A DNA stretch of 52,528 bases from Lishizhenia tianjinensis. GTDB taxonomy: Bacteria > Bacteroidota > Bacteroidia > Flavobacteriales_D > Crocinitomicaceae. Shown piece after piece: positions 34,653 through 43,162 of the stretch. The stretch covers positions 1 through 52,528 of the forward strand of contig CAMDLY010000014.1 in assembly GCA_945902115.1 (NCBI GenBank), written 5' to 3'. Position 1 is the first letter of the stretch, and every line of letters begins with the position of its first letter. The translations under genes and the position numbers were made by a program. The notes beneath the pieces were generated by a model, which saw nothing but the letters and a program-made list of their open reading frames with translations, had not been told where the DNA came from and searched no databases.

Positions 34653-35900
34653 GTGAATAAACTTTATTCGATAGCCTTTACCCACAATCACCTCCCGGTG
34701 GAAACTCTAGGGTTGTTGCACATTGAGCAAGAGCACTATGGAACAAGACTTAAAGCCGTAAAAAAACGATTCCGACTCACTGAACTCTATTATCTTTCCA
34801 CTTGTAATCGAGTAGAATTTACTTTTGTCTCTGATAACCTTGTTATAGATCTTAAATCGTTCACGAATGATTTGTTGGTTTTTTTGTTTCCCGAAATATC
34901 TTCCAATCTAATTAACGACTTAGTGGGTCACGCGACCTTCCAACGAGATATTCATGTGGTAGAACACTTAATTTCGGTAGCCGCCTCGATCGACTCAATG
35001 GTGGTGGGGGAGAGAGAAATAATAACACAAGTGCGTAAGGCATTCGAAATTTGTCAGTCTGTCGGTTTAACTGGCGATAAAATTAGGCTGGTCATGAGAC
35101 AAGTGATTGAAACAGCCAAGAAGGTTTACTCTCAAACAAGTATTTCTAATAAGCCGGTATCAATAGTTTCTTTGGCCTACCACGAATTAAAAAGATTTCA
35201 AATTCCCCTGGATGCCAAAATTTTAGTTGTTGGTTCAGGAGCCACAAACACTACCTTGTGCCGTTTTTTAAAAAAACATGGATTTAAACATTTTTCCATT
35301 TTCAACCGAACATTAGCGCATGCAGAAAAATTAGCCAATGAAATGAATGGAAAAGCCTATTCCTTGCATGAATTAACGAGTTTTTCAGGTGGCTTTGATG
35401 TGCTCGTAACTTGCACGTCTGCTGATCATCATGTCATTGATAAGGAGTTATACACTTCATTGTTAAATGGAGACCTTACCAAAAAAATTATTATTGATTT
35501 AGCCATTCCTCAGGATATAGAGTCTTTAATTATTGAGGAACACCCCACAGAATACATATCTATCACTTACCTTCAACAAATATCAAACGCATACTTAAAA
35601 ATAAGACAAGGCGAATTGTCGCACGTCAACGAAATTATTCAAGAAGCACTGATAGAATTTGACATTATCGATAAAGAGCGAAATGTCGAACTCGTTATGC
35701 GTCAGGTACCTATTGACGTGAAACGGATAAAAGAAACAGCGCTAAACGAAGTGTTTAAAGCGGAACTACAAAATATAACTCCCGAAACAAGAGAATTACT
35801 TGAAAAAATAGTGGGGTACATGGAAAAAAAGTACATTAGCGGTCCAATGAAAAAAGCAAAAGAAATTTTGCTTTCGAATGTACAGAAAAATGAAAATTAG
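34653..35900 (+). CDS. hemA: Glutamyl-tRNA reductase
   Basis: First step of C5-pathway tetrapyrrole synthesis: NADPH reduction of Glu-tRNA to glutamate-1-semialdehyde. The GTG at 34653 is chosen as start because it gives 415 residues, the family norm, and puts the catalytic cysteine at C51 in YLSTCNRVEF, matching C50 of E. coli; the ATG at 34602 would add 17 charged residues, and a -7-like box (GATATTTG, 34621-34628) lies after it. VVGEREIITQVRKAFE and the NADPH-binding VVGSGATNTT are typical. Its stop overlaps hemC by 11 nt. Confidence 0.93.
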   Translation: MNKLYSIAFTHNHLPVETLGLLHIEQEHYGTRLKAVKKRFRLTELYYLSTCNRVEFTFVSDNLVIDLKSFTNDLLVFLFPEISSNLINDLVGHATFQRDIHVVEHLISVAASIDSMVVGEREIITQVRKAFEICQSVGLTGDKIRLVMRQVIETAKKVYSQTSISNKPVSIVSLAYHELKRFQIPLDAKILVVGSGATNTTLCRFLKKHGFKHFSIFNRTLAHAEKLANEMNGKAYSLHELTSFSGGFDVLVTCTSADHHVIDKELYTSLLNGDLTKKIIIDLAIPQDIESLIIEEHPTEYISITYLQQISNAYLKIRQGELSHVNEIIQEALIEFDIIDKERNVELVMRQVPIDVKRIKETALNEVFKAELQNITPETRELLEKIVGYMEKKYISGPMKKAKEILLSNVQKNEN

Positions 35901-36777
35901 AATTGGGTCTAGAGGTAGTGATCTCGCGCTTTGGCAAGCAAACTATGTTAAGGGTATACTAGAGGAAAAAGGCTGTGAGGTTTCCATATCGATAATACAG
36001 ACAAAAGGAGATGAGTTTCAAGAGTTAGGATTCGATAAAATGGAGGGGAAAGGATTTTTCACCAAAGAAATCGAAAACAGTCTACTAAATCAAGAAATCG
36101 ACCTAGCTGTTCATTCTCACAAAGACCTCGAAACAACCGAGCCAGAGGGATTAACCACTGCAGCAGTATCTTATCGTGAAGACCCCTCTGAACTACTATT
36201 AATTAACGAAGGTTCTTGGAGCGAACATGAAGTTTGGGAATTGAAAAAAAACGCCGTGATAGGCACCTCTTCTTCTAGGAGAAAATCGCAAGTTTTAGCG
36301 TTAAGACAAGATTTAACGATAAAAGACTTAAGGGGTAATGTTCCAACGCGGGTAGAAAAATTAAAGTCGGGAGCCTACGATGCAATCTTGTTGGCTTATG
36401 CTGGTGTTTCTCGCCTGAATCTTGATTTAGGAGGACTAAAAGTAGTTAAGCTTGACCCCGAAGAATTCGTGCCTGCTCCTGCTCAAGGGGTCTTGGCACT
36501 TCAGATTCGTAAAAATGAAACGAAACTCAGTGAATTGCTTGCTGAAATAAATAATGAGGAGGTACAACAACAAATTCTTATTGAACGTTCTATCCTAAAA
36601 TCCATGGATGGCGGCTGTCAATTGCCTTTAGGAGTCTTCAACGACGGAGAGTTTATTCATGTTTCATTCTCGCCGAAATGGAGTGAGCCATCTCGCTATT
36701 ACAGATTTAGAAATAATAAGTCCTGTGACATGGTTAGTTTGATAATTAAACAATTACATCAAACAGTAGAAAATTGA
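35890..36777 (+). CDS. hemC: Porphobilinogen deaminase (hydroxymethylbilane synthase)
   Basis: Polymerises four porphobilinogens to hydroxymethylbilane. The ATG at 35890 (MKIRIGSRGSDLALWQA) is preferred over one 4 codons upstream because the protein normally begins right at IRIGSRxSxLA. D79 in AVHSHKDLE is the catalytic Asp and C243 in DGGCQLPLG holds the dipyrromethane cofactor; RRKSQVLALRQDL and LRGNVPTRVEKL bind substrate acids. The usual AVHSMKD reads AVHSHKD. It overlaps hemA by 11 nt and is followed 11 nt later by hemD. Confidence 0.96.
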   Translation: MKIRIGSRGSDLALWQANYVKGILEEKGCEVSISIIQTKGDEFQELGFDKMEGKGFFTKEIENSLLNQEIDLAVHSHKDLETTEPEGLTTAAVSYREDPSELLLINEGSWSEHEVWELKKNAVIGTSSSRRKSQVLALRQDLTIKDLRGNVPTRVEKLKSGAYDAILLAYAGVSRLNLDLGGLKVVKLDPEEFVPAPAQGVLALQIRKNETKLSELLAEINNEEVQQQILIERSILKSMDGGCQLPLGVFNDGEFIHVSFSPKWSEPSRYYRFRNNKSCDMVSLIIKQLHQTVEN

Positions 36778-36788
36778 AACTTTGTTAA

Positions 36789-37448
36789 ATGAAAAGTATT
36801 TTCATTTCAAAACAACACGTCGAAGTTCCTAAATTAGCCGCTGCATGCAGGCTCAAAGGCATCAATTTAATAACTGAATCTTTTATCAACTTCGAAATAA
36901 TTCCGACAAGTGTACCCCAACACCACGATGTAGTTTTCTTTAGCAGTCCGAGGTCTGTGTGTTTTTTCTTCGAGCTTTCACAGGATAACTTATTTGTAAA
37001 AGACTATGCTTGCATGGGGCGAGGGACCGAAAGCGCCTTATTGGAAAAAGGGAAGGTAGCAAGTTTTGTAGGCATATTATCATCAGATCCTTCGCAAGTG
37101 TTTCGTGATTTTAAATCATGGCTTGGGAACAGAAAAGCTACCATACCACATGCTGTAGATAGTTTATTCAGCATAAAACAATACCTAGATGCCTTGCAAT
37201 TAACGTTTATCCCTGTTTATAAAACTATTCCCATTCATAAAGTAGTTCCGCCTGCTGAAGTATATATTTTTTCAAGTCCTAGCAATGCCGCTGCATTTTT
37301 AGAAAAAAACCAGGTTAAAGAATTTGCTCAGGTATTCGCTTGGGGCAAAAGCACTCAAAAATATTTAATTTCAAGAGGGTTTTCTGTCTCAAAAACTTTA
37401 ACACTAGCAGATGAAAGTGAATTAATAGATATTTTAAATCTATGTTAA
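36789..37448 (+). CDS. hemD: Uroporphyrinogen-III synthase
   Basis: Cyclises hydroxymethylbilane with inversion of ring D. The 219-residue sequence is poorly conserved, as in all HemD, but shows the two-domain pattern with DVVFFSSPRSVCFFFEL in one half and VYIFSSPSNAAAFLE in the other, which mark the paired substrate-binding loops. The position directly after hemC, with an 11-nt gap, makes the call firm. It is the last gene of the haem operon; the next gene has its own strong promoter. Confidence 0.9.
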   Translation: MKSIFISKQHVEVPKLAAACRLKGINLITESFINFEIIPTSVPQHHDVVFFSSPRSVCFFFELSQDNLFVKDYACMGRGTESALLEKGKVASFVGILSSDPSQVFRDFKSWLGNRKATIPHAVDSLFSIKQYLDALQLTFIPVYKTIPIHKVVPPAEVYIFSSPSNAAAFLEKNQVKEFAQVFAWGKSTQKYLISRGFSVSKTLTLADESELIDILNLC

Positions 37449-37473
37449 TGATACATTTTTCTTTGTTTTTTTT

Positions 37474-37501
37474 TTGCCTTTACAAAAAAATATTACTTTT
37501 G
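37474..37501 (+). promoter_or_regulatory. Strong Bacteroidota promoter of the exb operon
   Basis: TTG at 37474-37476, a 17-nt spacer, then TACTTTTG at 37494-37501. This is the best match to TTG-N17-23-TAnnTTTG in the window. The leader to the ATG at 37546 is about 40 nt. Confidence 0.7.
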
Positions 37502-37545
37502 GGTCCAATTAAATAGTCAATATAAAAACGTTTTAATTTTTAAAC

Positions 37546-38430
37546 ATGAAAAGAATAACCACTTCATTGATGATTACTTTAGCGCTAACCCTTGGTGTTA
37601 TTACTAATTTAAACGCTCAAGGTAAAAAGAAAGCCGGGAAAACAGACAAGGCGGAGACTACTGAAGTAGTTGCTCCAGAGGTAGCTGCTGCAGAAGCTGC
37701 TGTTGTCTCAACTGCGGACGCTGCAGTTAGTGACGCTGCTAGTTCAGGCGCAAAAGACAATGCAAAGAAACAAGAAGAAGTAAAAAAGCCCGAGCTAACT
37801 TTTACTCAACAGTTAAAACAAAAGTATATCGAAGGAGATGTGCTTTGGATGACACCTGTATTAATTTGTATGATTATCGGGATGGCATTATCCATTGAAA
37901 GGGTTATTTATTTAAATCTGTCTACAATAAATACCTCAAAGTTTTTAGAAGATGTGGAAAAAGCTCTTCAGTCAGGTGGTGTAGATTCGGCTAAAGAACT
38001 TTGTCGTAATACTAGAGGTCCAATTGCCTCTATTTTTTTCCAAGGCCTAGATCGCGCAGGCGATGGTTTAGATATGGTTGAAAAGTCTGTGGTTGCTTAT
38101 GGTGGTGTGCAAATGGGTAACATGGAAAAAGGATTATCTTGGTTACAACTTTTTATAGCGCTATCTCCTATGCTTGGCTTCTTAGGAACAGTAGTCGGTA
38201 TGATTCAAGCCTTCGATAAAATTGTTGAGGATGGACAAGTTTCTCCAACAACAGTTGCCGATGGTATTAAAGTAGCTCTTTTAACAACAGTATTTGGTCT
38301 CATTGCTGCAATTTTTCTTCAAATTTTTTATAACTATATTACATCTAAGATTGATGGTTTAGTAAATGAAATGGAGGATGCTTCTATCTCCTTAATTGAT
38401 ATCTTATTGAAAAATAAAGCGGTTAAGTAA
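37546..38430 (+). CDS. exbB: ExbB/TolQ/MotA family proton channel protein
   Basis: Inner-membrane proton channel component that uses proton motive force to drive TonB or a Tol/gliding-type machine. 294 residues: an N-terminal signal-like helix (1-25), then ~60 residues rich in Ala, Lys and Glu (APEVAAAEAAVVSTADAA), then the MotA/TolQ/ExbB domain with three membrane helices. Diagnostic motifs are LSPMLGFLGTVVGMIQAF and VADGIKVALLTTVFGLIAAI. The Ala/Glu-rich linker is common in Bacteroidota ExbB. First gene of a four-gene operon with a strong promoter. Confidence 0.93.
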   Translation: MKRITTSLMITLALTLGVITNLNAQGKKKAGKTDKAETTEVVAPEVAAAEAAVVSTADAAVSDAASSGAKDNAKKQEEVKKPELTFTQQLKQKYIEGDVLWMTPVLICMIIGMALSIERVIYLNLSTINTSKFLEDVEKALQSGGVDSAKELCRNTRGPIASIFFQGLDRAGDGLDMVEKSVVAYGGVQMGNMEKGLSWLQLFIALSPMLGFLGTVVGMIQAFDKIVEDGQVSPTTVADGIKVALLTTVFGLIAAIFLQIFYNYITSKIDGLVNEMEDASISLIDILLKNKAVK

Positions 38431-38459
38431 TTAATTCATTAACCTCTAAAATTTAAGAA

Positions 38460-38930
38460 ATGAAAAATTTAAATTATTTCAACCTTCTCAAGTTTGCCCT
38501 AGTCATCGTCGGTGTTGGAGCTAGTTTTCTGCTTTTCAGCGGTCCTGCTGTTACTGATGGTCCGGCTGCATTAGCTGAATACAGAGAATCAGCAGAAATG
38601 AGCTTTGCTATTTGGTTTACAATTGGTTTATTAGTTTTTGCTGTCGCGGTAGTTGTCGGTTTTTTTATTTGGAGTCTAATCATTCAACCGAAAAAAACAA
38701 TAATATCTATTATTGGTTTAGTCGTTTGTTTTGTTGTTTACATGGTGTTCATAATAATAGGCACCTCCGATACTGTTAAAACCCTTGCGCTGAGAGGAGA
38801 CAAAATACCACAAGGGGCTGTAGATACAACATCTGCAGGTATCTATACTGTCGGTGTATGTTTAATAGTGGGCTTTATAGTTATTGCCATCGGCCCATTT
38901 ATCGGGCGGTATAGAAGTTATAGAAAATAA
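38460..38930 (+). CDS. Hypothetical four-helix membrane protein of the exb operon
   Basis: No recognised family name. 156 residues with about four hydrophobic segments: NLLKFALVIVGVGASFLLF near the N-terminus, SFAIWFTIGLLVFAVAVVVG, TIISIIGLVVCFVVYMVFII and TVGVCLIVGFIVIAIG. The stretch AALAEYRESAEMSF between helices 1 and 2 is acidic and would face the periplasm if the N-terminus is cytoplasmic. Proteins of this size are regularly found between exbB and exbD in Flavobacteriales. It lies 29 nt after exbB and 6 nt before exbD, so it is co-transcribed and probably a partner of the channel. Confidence 0.85.
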   Translation: MKNLNYFNLLKFALVIVGVGASFLLFSGPAVTDGPAALAEYRESAEMSFAIWFTIGLLVFAVAVVVGFFIWSLIIQPKKTIISIIGLVVCFVVYMVFIIIGTSDTVKTLALRGDKIPQGAVDTTSAGIYTVGVCLIVGFIVIAIGPFIGRYRSYRK

Positions 38931-38936
38931 TTAGCT

Positions 38937-39755
38937 ATGGCAAAAAGAGAAATCCCTGAAATAAATGCAGGATCAATGGCAGACATTGCCTTTTTATTGT
39001 TGCTGTTCTTTCTTGTAACGACAACAATGGATAAGGATCAGGCATATATCAGATCGATTCCTAAAAAAATTGAAAGAGAAAAAACCGATAATCAAGAAAT
39101 TGATACACGGTATGTTTTTCACATTTTTGCCAACAGTAAAAATGAATTAATCTTACGCGATCGATTGGGAAAAGACATGAGTCTTCCCATCCAAGAAACA
39201 GATTCTATTTCAGAGATGTTATACGATTGGTATATGACGAATAGAGCCTTTTTCGACGAATCAAACGTTTCTTCCACGGACAAAATGAAAAAGTATGAAA
39301 ACCAGTTTCCTTGGTATTCCGCTAGTTCAGCGGCAGAATACAAATTGGTGGCTAATGCCTATTATTTAGAATTAGATAAAGCAGAAAAAATTGGTTCAGA
39401 AAAAGATATCCAATTTATTTCGATGAAAATTTCTGAGGTGCAAAAGAAACAAAAATTAATTAAACAGTTTTTTGGGACGTCAAAAGTCCCAGAAATTAGC
39501 GATAAAGCACACGTGCGAATTGAAGTACAACAAAAAACCTCCTATGAGCTTTTTGCAAAAATTCAATCTGAAGTGGAAGAGGCCCTCTACAGGGTGAGAG
39601 ATGAGGAGTGTAAAGCAAAATTTGGAGAGTCTTACGGAATCATCAAAGGAAGAGTTATTCAAGATGAAGAAAAGTATAAAGAGGATAAATTAAAAATGGA
39701 TTTGATCGAAATGCTTTTCCCTGCGAGAATTATTGAGGTTAAACCGAAAAATTAA
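38937..39755 (+). CDS. exbD: ExbD/TolR family protein, long form
   Basis: Single-helix partner of ExbB. The channel aspartate is in INAGSMADIAFLLLLFFLVT, followed by the conserved TTTMDKDQ. At 272 residues it is about twice the length of E. coli ExbD: the periplasmic part contains a ~110-residue charged insertion (around residues 75-180) before the usual C-terminal fold (HVRIEVQQKTSYELFAKIQ). The insertion has no recognisable motif. It ends 5 nt before a second, shorter exbD gene. Confidence 0.92.
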   Translation: MAKREIPEINAGSMADIAFLLLLFFLVTTTMDKDQAYIRSIPKKIEREKTDNQEIDTRYVFHIFANSKNELILRDRLGKDMSLPIQETDSISEMLYDWYMTNRAFFDESNVSSTDKMKKYENQFPWYSASSAAEYKLVANAYYLELDKAEKIGSEKDIQFISMKISEVQKKQKLIKQFFGTSKVPEISDKAHVRIEVQQKTSYELFAKIQSEVEEALYRVRDEECKAKFGESYGIIKGRVIQDEEKYKEDKLKMDLIEMLFPARIIEVKPKN

Positions 39756-39760
39756 CGACT

Positions 39761-40279
39761 ATGTCAAAATTCAAAAAAGACGGCAGAGGTTCAGGTCCAG
39801 CGTTAAATACCGCGTCACTGCCCGATATCGTTTTCATGCTTTTGTTTTTCTTCATGGTTGCAACAACCAGTAAAGAAACTGATCCTGCCGTAAAACTAAC
39901 GCAACCAGAGGGTACTAGAACGGTTGATTTGACGGCATACAAGCAGCGCTCTGAAATCGATTTTTTATATCTAGGTCAACCGAGAAATCCTTCAAGAGCC
40001 CAAGCTTTCAAATTTGGTTATGCTATTTCACTTGATAATGTTGTGCAGGCCTCTGAAGACGAATTGTATACGGTAAATACAGTTTCAAGGTGGAAGCTTG
40101 ATAAGAAAGCTCAGAAACCACCAAGAATGAAAAAGGACATTGACGCTGTAATCACGTGTATTAAGGCAGATAAAGACGCTCCGACCGGAGTAATCTTCGA
40201 AATAAGAGAAGCCCTAGAACGAATTAACGCCCTTACAATAGCTTATGCTGTAAAAGACAAAGGGAAAAAAAGAGACTAA
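39761..40279 (+). CDS. exbD: ExbD/TolR family protein, short form
   Basis: Second ExbD-like subunit, 172 residues. The membrane helix with the channel aspartate reads TASLPDIVFMLLFFFMVATT, and the C-terminal DAPTGVIFEIREALERINAL matches the peptidoglycan/TonB-facing fold of the family. Two ExbD paralogues in tandem are usual in Bacteroidota and may form a heteromer. The operon is closed by a strong terminator 5 nt after the stop. No tonB gene is present. Confidence 0.92.
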   Translation: MSKFKKDGRGSGPALNTASLPDIVFMLLFFFMVATTSKETDPAVKLTQPEGTRTVDLTAYKQRSEIDFLYLGQPRNPSRAQAFKFGYAISLDNVVQASEDELYTVNTVSRWKLDKKAQKPPRMKKDIDAVITCIKADKDAPTGVIFEIREALERINALTIAYAVKDKGKKRD

Positions 40280-40283
40280 TATT

Positions 40284-40307
40284 AAACCCACTTCGGTGGG
40301 TTTTTTT
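40284..40307 (+). terminator. Intrinsic terminator of the exb operon
   Basis: An 8-bp perfect stem, AAACCCAC (40284-40291) with GTGGGTTT (40296-40303), closed by a stable TTCG tetraloop and followed by T residues to 40307. Confidence 0.93.
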
Positions 40308-40366
40308 ATGCTACAATATTTCCACCTTTGAGCTTTTGGTGTATTTTTACATAACAAGACCTTCTT

Positions 40367-42415
40367 ATGGAAAATCGAATCTTTCAAAATTATATTCTCG
40401 GAAATTGGAGCAACGGAGATGGCGTTGAAACCAATCTTTACCATGCAATCAATGGATCATTCATTGGAACGGCATCAAGTGCGGGCATCCCTTTCAAAGA
40501 TGTACTAGAGTATGCTAGAAAAAACGGGCCAACTCTTCGGAAAATGACTTTTCAGGAAAGAGGAAGAATGCTCAAAGCCCTTGCCCTTTATTTAATGGAA
40601 AGAAAGGAAAAATACTATACTGTGAGTGCCTGGACAGGGGCAACTAGAATCGATTCTTGGATTGATATCGAGGGAGGTATAGGAAACTTATTTGCTAATG
40701 CCAGTCTGCGTAAACAATTTCCTGATTTACCGTACTATGTTGACGGAGTTGCTGCCCCCTTATCAAAAAATGGGACATTTATTGGTCATCATATTATGGT
40801 GCCAAAAGAGGGTGTTGTTGTACATATTAACGCATTTAACTTTCCGATTTGGGGAATGCTTGAAAAAATTGCCGTGAATCTAATGGCGGGAGTTCCCGCT
40901 GTGGTAAAGCCTTCGGAGTACACATGTTACTTGACAGAGGTGATGGTGCGTGATATTATCGAGTCAAAAATACTCCCTGAAGGTGCTTTACAACTAATCT
41001 GTGGGCTAGGAAGGGGGATTCTTGATTCCTTAGACTCACGCGACACAGTCACCTTTACAGGCTCCGCAATTACGGGGAAAAAATTAAAATCACTGCCTCA
41101 CATAGCTCAAGAAAGTGTTTCATTTAATCTAGAAGCAGATTCTTTAAATGCAACAGTTCTCGGTCCATCTGCCCATCCAGGCACACAGGAGTTCGATCTA
41201 TTCATCAAAGAGACCGTCAAAGAAATAACCATTAAAGCCGGTCAAAAATGTACCGCTGTTCGCAGGATTTTAGTTCCAGAAAACCTGTTAGAGGAAGTAC
41301 AGAAAGCCTTATCGGCAAAATTAGCTGCCACAAAAATTGGAGACCCTAGTGTTGAAGGTGTAAGAATGGGCGCGCTTGCCACACGGCTTCAAGTAGATCG
41401 CGTTCGGGAAAGTGTTCAAAAATTAGCACTCAGTCAAGAAATAGCTTTTGGATCTATAGATACAGTCGATGTGATTGGTGCAGATAAAGAAATCGGTGCA
41501 TTTTTCTCCCCTATTTTATTCGTTAATGACGATCCATTTAAAAAAATAGATGTGCACGAAATTGAAGCATTTGGCCCGGTTTCGACTTTAATGCCATACA
41601 AAACTCTTGACGATGCTATTGAATTAGCAAAGATGGGTAAAGGATCTCTGGTTTCATCTATTGTCACTCCGAATGATACTGAAGCTCTGGACTACGTTGT
41701 TGGTGCAGCAAATATGCATGGGCGTATTTTAGTACTCAACGCCGCCTGTGCTAAAGAAAGTACCGGCCATGGCTCACCGATGCCTCTTCTTACACACGGC
41801 GGGCCAGGAAGAGCGGGAGGCGGAGAAGAGATGGGTGGAAAACGCGGTGTCTTACACTACCTGCAGCGAACGGCTATTCAGGGGCATCCTACCACCATCA
41901 CACATATCACAAAGCAATTTCAAGTTGGCGCAGAAATGCCAGAAGCAAGCCCCCACGTTTTTAGAAAACACTTTGAAGAACTGGTAGTTGGTGAAACCGT
42001 TTTCACACACAAACATACCGTAACGGATGCCGATATAGTGAACTTCGCCAATGTTTCCGGAGACAATTTCTATGCACACATGGACGCAACTTCATTGGAA
42101 GGTACAATCTTTGAAAAGCGCGTGGCTCACGGTTACTTTATACTTTCGAAAGCAGCCGGGTTGTTTGTCGACCCAAAAAAGGGACCGGTTTTATTGAATT
42201 ATGGAATTGACGAGGCCCGATTTACTAAACCAGTTTACCCAGGCGCAACGATTGGGGTTCGGTTTACCGTTAAAGAAAAAATTGACCAAGAAAAGCGCAG
42301 TGACGACGATATCTCCAAAGGAATCGTCAAATTTTTAGTTGATGTTTACGATGAAACAGGCGAGACAGTAGCTCTTGCAACGATTCTAACGATGGTAAAA
42401 AAATTAAAAGAATAA
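40367..42415 (+). CDS. paaZ: PaaZ: bifunctional oxepin-CoA hydrolase / semialdehyde dehydrogenase
   Basis: 682 residues, the normal PaaZ length, with an N-terminal aldehyde dehydrogenase domain (~1-515) and a C-terminal MaoC-type (R)-hydratase domain (~530-682). It opens the oxepin-CoA ring formed from phenylacetyl-CoA and oxidises the resulting semialdehyde. Catalytic residues of the dehydrogenase are E256 (NLEADS) and C295 (AGQKCTA), at the same numbers as in the E. coli enzyme; the hydratase pair is D566 and H571 in NVSGDNFYAHMD. The oxygenase genes paaABCDE are not in the window. The stop codon overlaps the next ATG by one base (TAATG), so a PaaY-like protein is translationally coupled. 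Confidence 0.94.
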   Translation: MENRIFQNYILGNWSNGDGVETNLYHAINGSFIGTASSAGIPFKDVLEYARKNGPTLRKMTFQERGRMLKALALYLMERKEKYYTVSAWTGATRIDSWIDIEGGIGNLFANASLRKQFPDLPYYVDGVAAPLSKNGTFIGHHIMVPKEGVVVHINAFNFPIWGMLEKIAVNLMAGVPAVVKPSEYTCYLTEVMVRDIIESKILPEGALQLICGLGRGILDSLDSRDTVTFTGSAITGKKLKSLPHIAQESVSFNLEADSLNATVLGPSAHPGTQEFDLFIKETVKEITIKAGQKCTAVRRILVPENLLEEVQKALSAKLAATKIGDPSVEGVRMGALATRLQVDRVRESVQKLALSQEIAFGSIDTVDVIGADKEIGAFFSPILFVNDDPFKKIDVHEIEAFGPVSTLMPYKTLDDAIELAKMGKGSLVSSIVTPNDTEALDYVVGAANMHGRILVLNAACAKESTGHGSPMPLLTHGGPGRAGGGEEMGGKRGVLHYLQRTAIQGHPTTITHITKQFQVGAEMPEASPHVFRKHFEELVVGETVFTHKHTVTDADIVNFANVSGDNFYAHMDATSLEGTIFEKRVAHGYFILSKAAGLFVDPKKGPVLLNYGIDEARFTKPVYPGATIGVRFTVKEKIDQEKRSDDDISKGIVKFLVDVYDETGETVALATILTMVKKLKE

Positions 42416-42933
42416 TGGCACTAATCAAATCTTGCCGAGGTTTCAATCCTGAATTTGGAGAAGATTGTTGGCTTGCCGAAAATGCAACAGTGGTTGGAGA
42501 TGTCCAATTCGGGAAGAATTGCTCTATCTGGTTCAATGCCGTAGTTCGGGGAGACGTAAACTCGATTCGCATTGGCAACAACGTGAATATACAAGATGGC
42601 GCAGTTATCCACTGTACTTACGAAAAAACAAAAGTTCATATTGGAGACAACGTTTCCATTGGACATAATGCTTTGGTTCATGGATGTACCATTGAAGAAA
42701 ATGTTCTCATCGGCATGGGCTCCATTGTAATGGATAATTGCTATATCTCCTCAAATTGTATCTTGGCTGCTGGTGCAGTTTTACTAGAAGGTACAACCAT
42801 GGAATCTTGGAGTGTATATGCGGGTATTCCTGCAAAAAAAGTAAAAACTTTAAGCCCCGAACTTTTCCAGGGAGAAGTGCAACGCATTGCAAAAAACTAT
42901 GCGCTCTACGCGAGTTGGTTTAAAGAATCATGA
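42415..42933 (+). CDS. Gamma-carbonic-anhydrase-like hexapeptide protein (PaaY/YrdA family)
   Basis: A 172-residue left-handed beta-helix made of hexapeptide repeats ([IV]GxxxxI) with the three zinc histidines H66 (GAVIHCT), H84 (SIGHNA) and H89 (LVHGC). The family includes gamma carbonic anhydrases and PaaY, a thioesterase that clears a dead-end CoA ester made when the PaaZ dehydrogenase stalls. Its length is between YrdA (~184) and PaaY (~196), so sequence alone does not decide. The TAATG overlap with paaZ favours the PaaY role. A -7 box of the following gene lies 41 nt after the stop. Confidence 0.88.
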   Translation: MALIKSCRGFNPEFGEDCWLAENATVVGDVQFGKNCSIWFNAVVRGDVNSIRIGNNVNIQDGAVIHCTYEKTKVHIGDNVSIGHNALVHGCTIEENVLIGMGSIVMDNCYISSNCILAAGAVLLEGTTMESWSVYAGIPAKKVKTLSPELFQGEVQRIAKNYALYASWFKES

Positions 42934-42950
42934 ACTTTTATTGTCTGCTT

Positions 42951-42981
42951 TTGTTTATGGCAGAATATATTCATACTTTCG
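42951..42981 (+). promoter_or_regulatory. Promoter of the 45-aa lipoprotein gene
   Basis: TTG at 42951-42953, a 20-nt spacer, then TACTTTCG at 42974-42981, one base off TAnnTTTG. It ends 19 nt before the ATG at 43001. Confidence 0.5.
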
Positions 42982-43000
42982 TAATATCAAATTTGTTTTC

Positions 43001-43138
43001 ATGAAAAAGTCAGTTGCTTTTATTTTTGGAATGTTAATGTTAAGTGTCATTGCCTTTTCGTGCAAATCGAAGAAGTCTGGATGTGAGGCATACAGCGAAA
43101 ACAGTGGCGCAAAAAAGAGTACAGAACAAGGAAGATAA
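43001..43138 (+). CDS. Very small lipoprotein (45 aa)
   Basis: The ATG at 43001 opens a classical lipoprotein signal (MKKSVAFIFGMLMLSVIAFSC) with a lipobox AFSC. The mature peptide is only ~25 residues, basic and Ser-rich (KSKKSGCEAYSENSGAKKS) with one further Cys. The same frame is open upstream, but a start there would bury the signal peptide, and a promoter-like element precedes 43001. The gene stands alone between the PaaY-like gene and aminopeptidase P. Function unknown; such tiny lipoproteins are often missed in annotation. Confidence 0.68.
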   Translation: MKKSVAFIFGMLMLSVIAFSCKSKKSGCEAYSENSGAKKSTEQGR

Positions 43139-43162
43139 TTTATTTTTTCCTTAGTTTATCCT

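Noticed and set aside
42421-42923. Several antisense or out-of-frame open frames over the hexapeptide gene
   Set aside because: They arise from the regular repeat codons of the beta-helix; the sense frame carries the zinc histidines and repeat pattern.
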